DNA of 64,000 nt from Numida meleagris (taxonomy: Eukaryota; Chordata; Aves; Galliformes; Numididae). A program made the translations under genes and the position numbers. The stretch covers positions 2,374,194 through 2,438,193 of the forward strand of contig NC_034411.1 in the NCBI RefSeq assembly GCF_002078875.1, given 5' to 3'. Of this stretch, positions 58,101-64,000 are shown piece after piece (the stretch's first letter is position 1; each line of letters starts with the position of its first letter). The notes under the pieces are model-generated. The model did not search any database. It had not been told where the DNA came from and saw only the letters and a program-made list of their open reading frames with translations.

Positions 58101-61100
58101 TCCCAAAAAGAATGGGGAAGCATTTCACTCCCATGAGGGCACAGTGGCTGCATCATGGACCGGACTGTGGCGAGATTCCTAGGGTTGAGAAGGAGCAGTG
58201 TGAGACCTTTTATCATAGAATCATGTGATTCTTTTAAAATAAATGCAGAGTTTAAATTTTCTCTCATCAGATTACATACATTTGCAGACTTCTTAACACC
58301 GCAGACAGAGAACTCAGGTGCACTGACAATGCACAGAAGCGGCAGCCGGAATAGTGGTGATGATTTTTAATTACATCTTTTTGATATTAAAGAATTAAAG
58401 AAAATTGAGCTTCCTGATGATTTTATTAGATCTGTAAGTGGAAAGTGTACAGATTGAAGGGAAGATGACAATTCGTAGTATTAGAAGACAAAATTAAAGG
58501 CAAAGCTGTGAGAAAACCCATAGTGAACGATTTAATGAAGTGGTTAAATCCATTGTAGAACACAAACAGTTTTTAATTGGAAACATCGGACAGTTTCATC
58601 TCTCTATCAAATGTTCAGAGGAAATCAAATACCCCGTTGTATAAAAAGCAGCTGGGACACAGGGAGAATGGCACTTCTATCAGTGCTCTGTAAGAGGTCA
58701 ATGACAATTTTAATTGATGCTATTTCGGTTCTTGTGGTATGGTTGGTAACTAGAATAGAAATATCCGAGCTGCCTCTTCTTAGAAATATGTGGACTTTAT
58801 TCAGGAGAATTTTCAGCTGAGTATCAAGTACAAAAATCAGATAAAATCTGCAGACACAAGAGAGTGAATGCAGTTAAAGTTTGTTCGATGGGTACAACCC
58901 GTTTCATCGGTTTCTGAAAAACATGGAGACTGTCAACACTTACGCAAGTTAACAGCAAAGCCAGACATCAAACAAATCACATTACTCTAAAACTAGCAGG
59001 CAGCTCTTAAAATAACTAAATAAATTATAAGCAACAATTGCTTTAAAGATTGTTTTCATGCATTTTTAGACTTTACAGAGCCCTTTTATGGCTCGTTCTT
59101 TGTCAGCCTGAGATCACAGCGTGGTTCTAGTAAATCCATCTCTTGATTTCTTTGGTGTCAGTGTTGCATACCCTAACAAATAGAAACTGGATTACTAAAG
59201 TAGTGGGAATATGTTTTCAAGTCTGAACAATAGCAGTATTCCCAGTTTGCTTTTGCTTTTTCAAATACAAAGAGTAAGATTGCTGTAGAGCACTAGAGAC
59301 AATAATAGAAAACAATGCGGCTAATTTTGGAGGTAGAGTGTTTCTACAGTTTATTCGTGAAGAGAACTACTGTCAATCATTTCAAAAAGAAAAATCTAGC
59401 TGGCGGTCTTTGCTGCGGGCTGACAGGTTGTAGTAGAGCTCTGGGAAGTATGTCTGAGCTTCTGGAGCATGGGCATGTGAAGAGTGGGTGGTTTTATGAC
59501 TTCTCAGGCCAAACACTGGGAATCGGATGGTCCAATGCACATCCCTGCTGCGGTGACGTATGGTGAATTTGGTGTCAGGCTTATGCTGGGACTGCTATTA
59601 TTCTGCACAGAGATATCTTCTGATGCTCTGCTTGTCATGGAGCCCGTGTATCCCCTGGTTAATTTTGAACTACTTAAGCCCAAGAGCTGCAGGCTGGATT
59701 CTCAGCTGCCATGAACTCCCAGCAGTGCACTGATGCGAGCGAAGCAGCCCAGCTCTGTGCAAAGACTCTGCATGGAAGGCTGATTTTAATGACAATTCTC
59801 TTAAATACATAACGCTTTTTAGCCAGGAGCTGATTTTTATCCAGGTTGGTAAAAAATAAGGATTGCTTCACTTTTTCCTGAAGCAAATACACATGCATTT
59901 GTGTGCCTCTGGAGAAGCGTGGGGGAGCAGATTTCTGCAGGGCTGCTTCAGCTGGCGATCCCAGCCTCACACGGATGCAGCAGGGCTTCAGCTCTCTCCT
60001 CATTATACTTCAAACCCTCGTTAGCACTGAGGATTATATTGGCATTGGTAACTTTGTGTTGGGACAATACCAGTTTCTTCTTCAAGCGTCCTTTTTCCCT
60101 CCTGCTCACTGTGGTTCATGCTGCTCACATTCCCACACTCTTGCCAGGTTAGCTCACTCGTGTTTCTTCATCACACCAAGTGGCTGTACTGAAGCCATGC
60201 TTCCTTCATCTGAAGATCTTACTGCATGAATTAAATAGCTGCATCTCCTGAACCTCTTGTTTCCTACTTTAAATACCTTTTGATTTTTTTTTCCCAGCTC
60301 TGTTGCGCTTTCTAGGTTTTAGGTGGAATCCTTCTAAAATGCTTTCATCACATTAACTTTGTGATGAAGGTTTTGTTTATTATTATACATTCAAATATGT
60401 TTTCAGGTTATATTTGTTGTTTTTTTAGCTTAATAATCATTTGAGCATTCATTCTTAGTCTACAAGAAACTTAATGTGAGAGTGCAGAAAATGCAGAGAT
60501 TCAGACTGGCTATTCTCTAAACGAATACGTGGCTGTTTCAGAATGTTGTCTAACAGTGTAATGCCTTCTGATTTTAATAGCATTATATAATTAGAGTGAG
60601 CGGAATGGAAGGTCAGGCTTTAAAGACAGGCCTCACGCCACTGTAACTACTGCCACTGGATTCATGCTGTATCAGACTTAGTATTTTATCCTCTTGCCTT
60701 TAGACACCGATGAACACCTGCATCGTACTGCAGTGACGCACATAGCTGAGGGATAAACTGGTCCTTAGGAGTGAGTTTGGAATGAGAAGAAAGAGTGGGG
60801 AATAACTTAGACTGAAGTGTACATCCACAATAACAGAGCTGAGTCAAACCACAAATAAATTCAGCGTGGCAAGGTAACCTGGAGTTAGATTTTTCACTGT
60901 TTTTCTGCCTCATCTGTTGTTGTCATAGAAAAGGGGATTTCTTGCCCTTTCTTTTATTGTCTTCTTTTTTTTTTTTTACAATCTCTGCGTATTGTGGCTG
61001 TGATTCCTTCCAGCCTCTGTCTCCTCATCCTCTCATGTTGCTCTTTCAAAGAAGCTCAGGACACAGGGTCTGTTTTGTTCTGCCTTCTTTTTCCTCCAGT

Positions 61101-64000
61101 TGCTGCTGACTGGCACTGCTCAGCCTGCCCTCCCCTCCAGGCTGCGAGGCACCGGGAACCCACAGCTTCTGTACATAAACTCCCACCCTTCCTATCTGCC
61201 ATTTCAAACTCTTCCTCCCCAGACTGTCACTGTCAAGCCCCCGGATGCTGAGCTTCAGCATTCCACGGCTCCTCGTGAGAAAATGACCTCATTTGGGCAC
61301 AGGGACAGGAGCAGCCAGCCGCTCTTCGTGCTCGCTGGATGAGATGGCCATTATTTTTGGAAGAGTGCTGCATGGCTTATGGTGGCGTCAGAGTTTCTGT
61401 GTAGCAGCACTGAGAACATAAATACCCAAACTTATCTCTTGCAGGATCTTGTGGGTTTCTTATCCAAGGATTGCCAAACCCCAAACCCGCCCACCTTGTC
61501 AAATCCCATGTGATGTTGCCCCAGGTGATACGGCAACGCCCACTGCATAAACATATTCCACACTTCAGTTTGTTGCCAGTGCTGGGGATTTTAAAACCAA
61601 TTAGCCATGTGCTGACATGCAGCCTGATGTGGAGCTGGATGTATGGAAATGAAATGGTTCTGTGCGATGTGAGCGTAGTGATTCTTCTGAACTTCAAACT
61701 GTGTGGGCTCCCAGCACCTCATTCAGCTGTGCTTTCAGCTGACATGTTTGGCCTATCTGTGCAGTTGTGAGAAATCTGATTGTCAAAGAAGAACATAAGC
61801 CCAGCCTGGCAGGAGGTATTTATAATATCTGTGTACCATACAGGGACTGATTGGGGTTGTGGATTTGCTGTGTTATGCTCTGTAAATAGAGGTTCGTGTA
61901 GCCTTTGTCTTAGATGCTTACAGCAGAAGGGAGTTCACAGAATTGTGTGCAGTTAGCTTTAATGTTATATATAATGCCTATATATGTATATGTTATGGTC
62001 TGCACGCACACCCAAATGTGCCATTATGGGATACTATTCATTGCTTGCTGAGGTTCAATTGTTTACCCTTTTTCTTTCCTCAATACACGTATATATATAT
62101 TGTTTGCTTGCTTGTAGATGTGGTTTGCAAACCCAAGCAAATCCCAAACATCTGCAAGAAAAATCAACTCACCAATAAAGGTAGGAGGCAAAATGACTGC
62201 TGCTTTTCCACTGTCCTCCTTGGCTTGTTGCTGCCTCATTTTTCCAAAACACCCCCACATAACATGTCTTTCATCCACCTGTTACATTGTGCCTTGTGAA
62301 CTGTGTGTAGGAGGAGCTGATGACTTCTTAACATGCCAGGACATTGCATAACCCAGTGAGCCTTGGTTCTTGACAGGGATGCCTAGGCACTCCGTAACAG
62401 CAAACATGAGCCTAGTTAAACAAAATCAAACAGCCCGTCAGATTCAAGACACCGTACTCAGCTTACTTGGTTCACATTTTGTATACGCATTTATAAATAT
62501 ATAATATATATCCCACACCCAATTACAAATGCATAATTAATTACAGAGAAGGAATACTCACGATCTGAACTGAAATTTCCAAACAGAGTAGACAAAATCC
62601 TTAACATAGTCTGTTTAAAAATTACGTATTTGTAGGAATGTCATTCAGTTGCCATAAAATGATGTAAAATTTAATGATTATGTGATTTTATGTATTTATA
62701 AGGGGACACCTGATTTTATTAAAAAGCAGTTCAAATAGCACTTACTGTTTCTGAAAACTCTGGGAGATGACATGTCCTGAACTACTTTTAGGAATAATAC
62801 TGTTATTTTTATTTGGTTGCAGTTGGATGTATGCTATAAGAAGTAAGAACTATCCAGTCCTGGGCTGTTTTGGTCTGTGGAAACTAAAGTAGATAGTTTT
62901 AGACAGTGCCAGCTGTGAGTGCTGATCCTCCCATTCTGTGCATCAGCAGCTGGCGGTCCTGTCCATTTCAGCATCCCTTTTTGTCTCCTCCCAGCTGTCT
63001 TTCCTTTTATCCCGCAGGAGGATGCATAAATTACTGTTACAGGTTCAGCACCCTAGGGTAGCCACAGAAATGGATTTTCAGATAAAAAGTGCCTTAGATC
63101 ATGGCAGAGAGGCTGAGTGTGCAGAGGTAGTACCCATCACCCACTTTGCAGAAAAGCCAGGATGGAAATTGTGATGAAGTGTTGCATGTCAAATATAAAG
63201 TGCATATACATCCATGTGTCTTACAACCTTTCTTTTTGCTATGTTCTGGAAGAAAATACGTTGCCTCAGATACAGAGTTCAGTACAACTATTGAATATCC
63301 GTCCCAATTTCAAGCTATAAGAAGGGCTAAACTGAGTTGGGTTGGGTGAGAAGCAGCGTGACACCCGCAATAATCTTTGAGGGAAAGTGGCTAAAAGTGG
63401 GCTGAGTTTGAGGATTTCTCTTAGTCAAGAGTAAAAGGTGAGGTTTGCACTTTCATTGGGTGCTGAAAAGAGACCCCACAAGGGACATCTTGCCATTGTA
63501 TCAGTTACGCAAGCAAGCCAAAATAGGAGGAAATTGCCTATGTATCATCTGAGATTTCACAAAATTTAGCAGAACAGACAAATTCTTAGGTGTAACAAAT
63601 AGGAACAAGCAGGCTGTCTTTTCAGGGAAAGGATTTATCTGAAATGGCAATCGCCAGGCCTTTTTTCATTTAATGTTTTAACTAGGATGCTTAGAAAGCA
63701 TTTTTACACTGCAAGGAATACAGTATGTGTGTCTTATTAACTTACTCTTCCCCTAGATTGTAGTCTAGGTAAAAGAAATTACTAGCAGTGTAATGTCAAA
63801 AAGCTGTTTGCCATCACTCAGTGAGGCTGGCTTTATAGCATGCTGCACAGCTGAAGCATTATTTTATTCTTTTAGCAGCGGTCTTTTGAAACTGATTTGC
63901 CAGGTGACATTCTGGGAAAAAAAAAATTAAGTACGTCATTACTCTTGTGAAAAATCAAAGTGAACAGAGCTCAGCTAAAAAAAAATAAGAATTGTAAGCA
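55108..64000. other. Non-coding, no recognised gene
   Basis: Nearly 9 kb without a recognised exon. Points of note: a slightly CpG-richer patch at about 55.9-56.5 kb with two unrecognised frames; an mRNA-like A-rich stretch at 58.37-58.56 kb; T-rich runs near 60.97 kb; and a (TA)n run at about 62089-62100. Nothing else could be assigned. Confidence 0.45.

Noticed and set aside
1..64000. tRNA, rRNA, snoRNA, CRISPR or bacterial-type systems
   Set aside because: No convincing cloverleaf, rRNA or direct-repeat-spacer array was seen by eye; the window is vertebrate nuclear DNA.

Overview
This is a window of vertebrate nuclear DNA, almost certainly from a bird and most likely a galliform such as chicken. 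The evidence is many 5'-truncated CR1 LINE copies with the avian-type 3' end, LTR fragments of avian endogenous-retrovirus type, spliced exons identical or nearly identical to vertebrate XPO1, and one CpG-island promoter in otherwise AT-rich DNA. There are no operons, CRISPR arrays or bacterial genes. Most open frames of 60-130 codons are chance.

Layout. 1-6.45 kb holds the 5' end of XPO1 (exportin-1/CRM1) on the minus strand. The first coding exon is at 1231-1362, a large first intron runs to about 5 kb, and a CpG island with CCAAT boxes spans about 4.55-6.45 kb. 6.45-13.7 kb is non-coding with a few CR1 remnants and two exon-like segments. 13.7-16.1 kb contains five well-formed exons of the same gene, XPO1 residues 122-296, but on the PLUS strand. 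14.2-18.9 kb is a CR1 cluster that interrupts the introns of this plus-strand block. 19.57-20.07 kb and 22.8-23.35 kb look like solitary LTRs. The remaining 40 kb is AT-rich, gene-poor sequence with short CR1 relics, one 100-N gap (32590-32689), simple repeats, a MIR-like SINE remnant, and CTCF-type motifs.

Main point. XPO1 exons lie head to head on opposite strands. Residues 1-42 are on the minus strand, and residues 122-296 are on the plus strand beyond the promoter. Residues 43-121 and 297 onward are absent. One collinear functional gene cannot be laid out this way, so the plus-strand block is either a local misassembly, with the fragment flipped and placed upstream of its own promoter, or a recent inverted partial duplication. 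The coding sequence has no break or stop, which argues against an old pseudogene. Alignment statements rest on recall of XPO1 and CR1 family sequences; no search was run.
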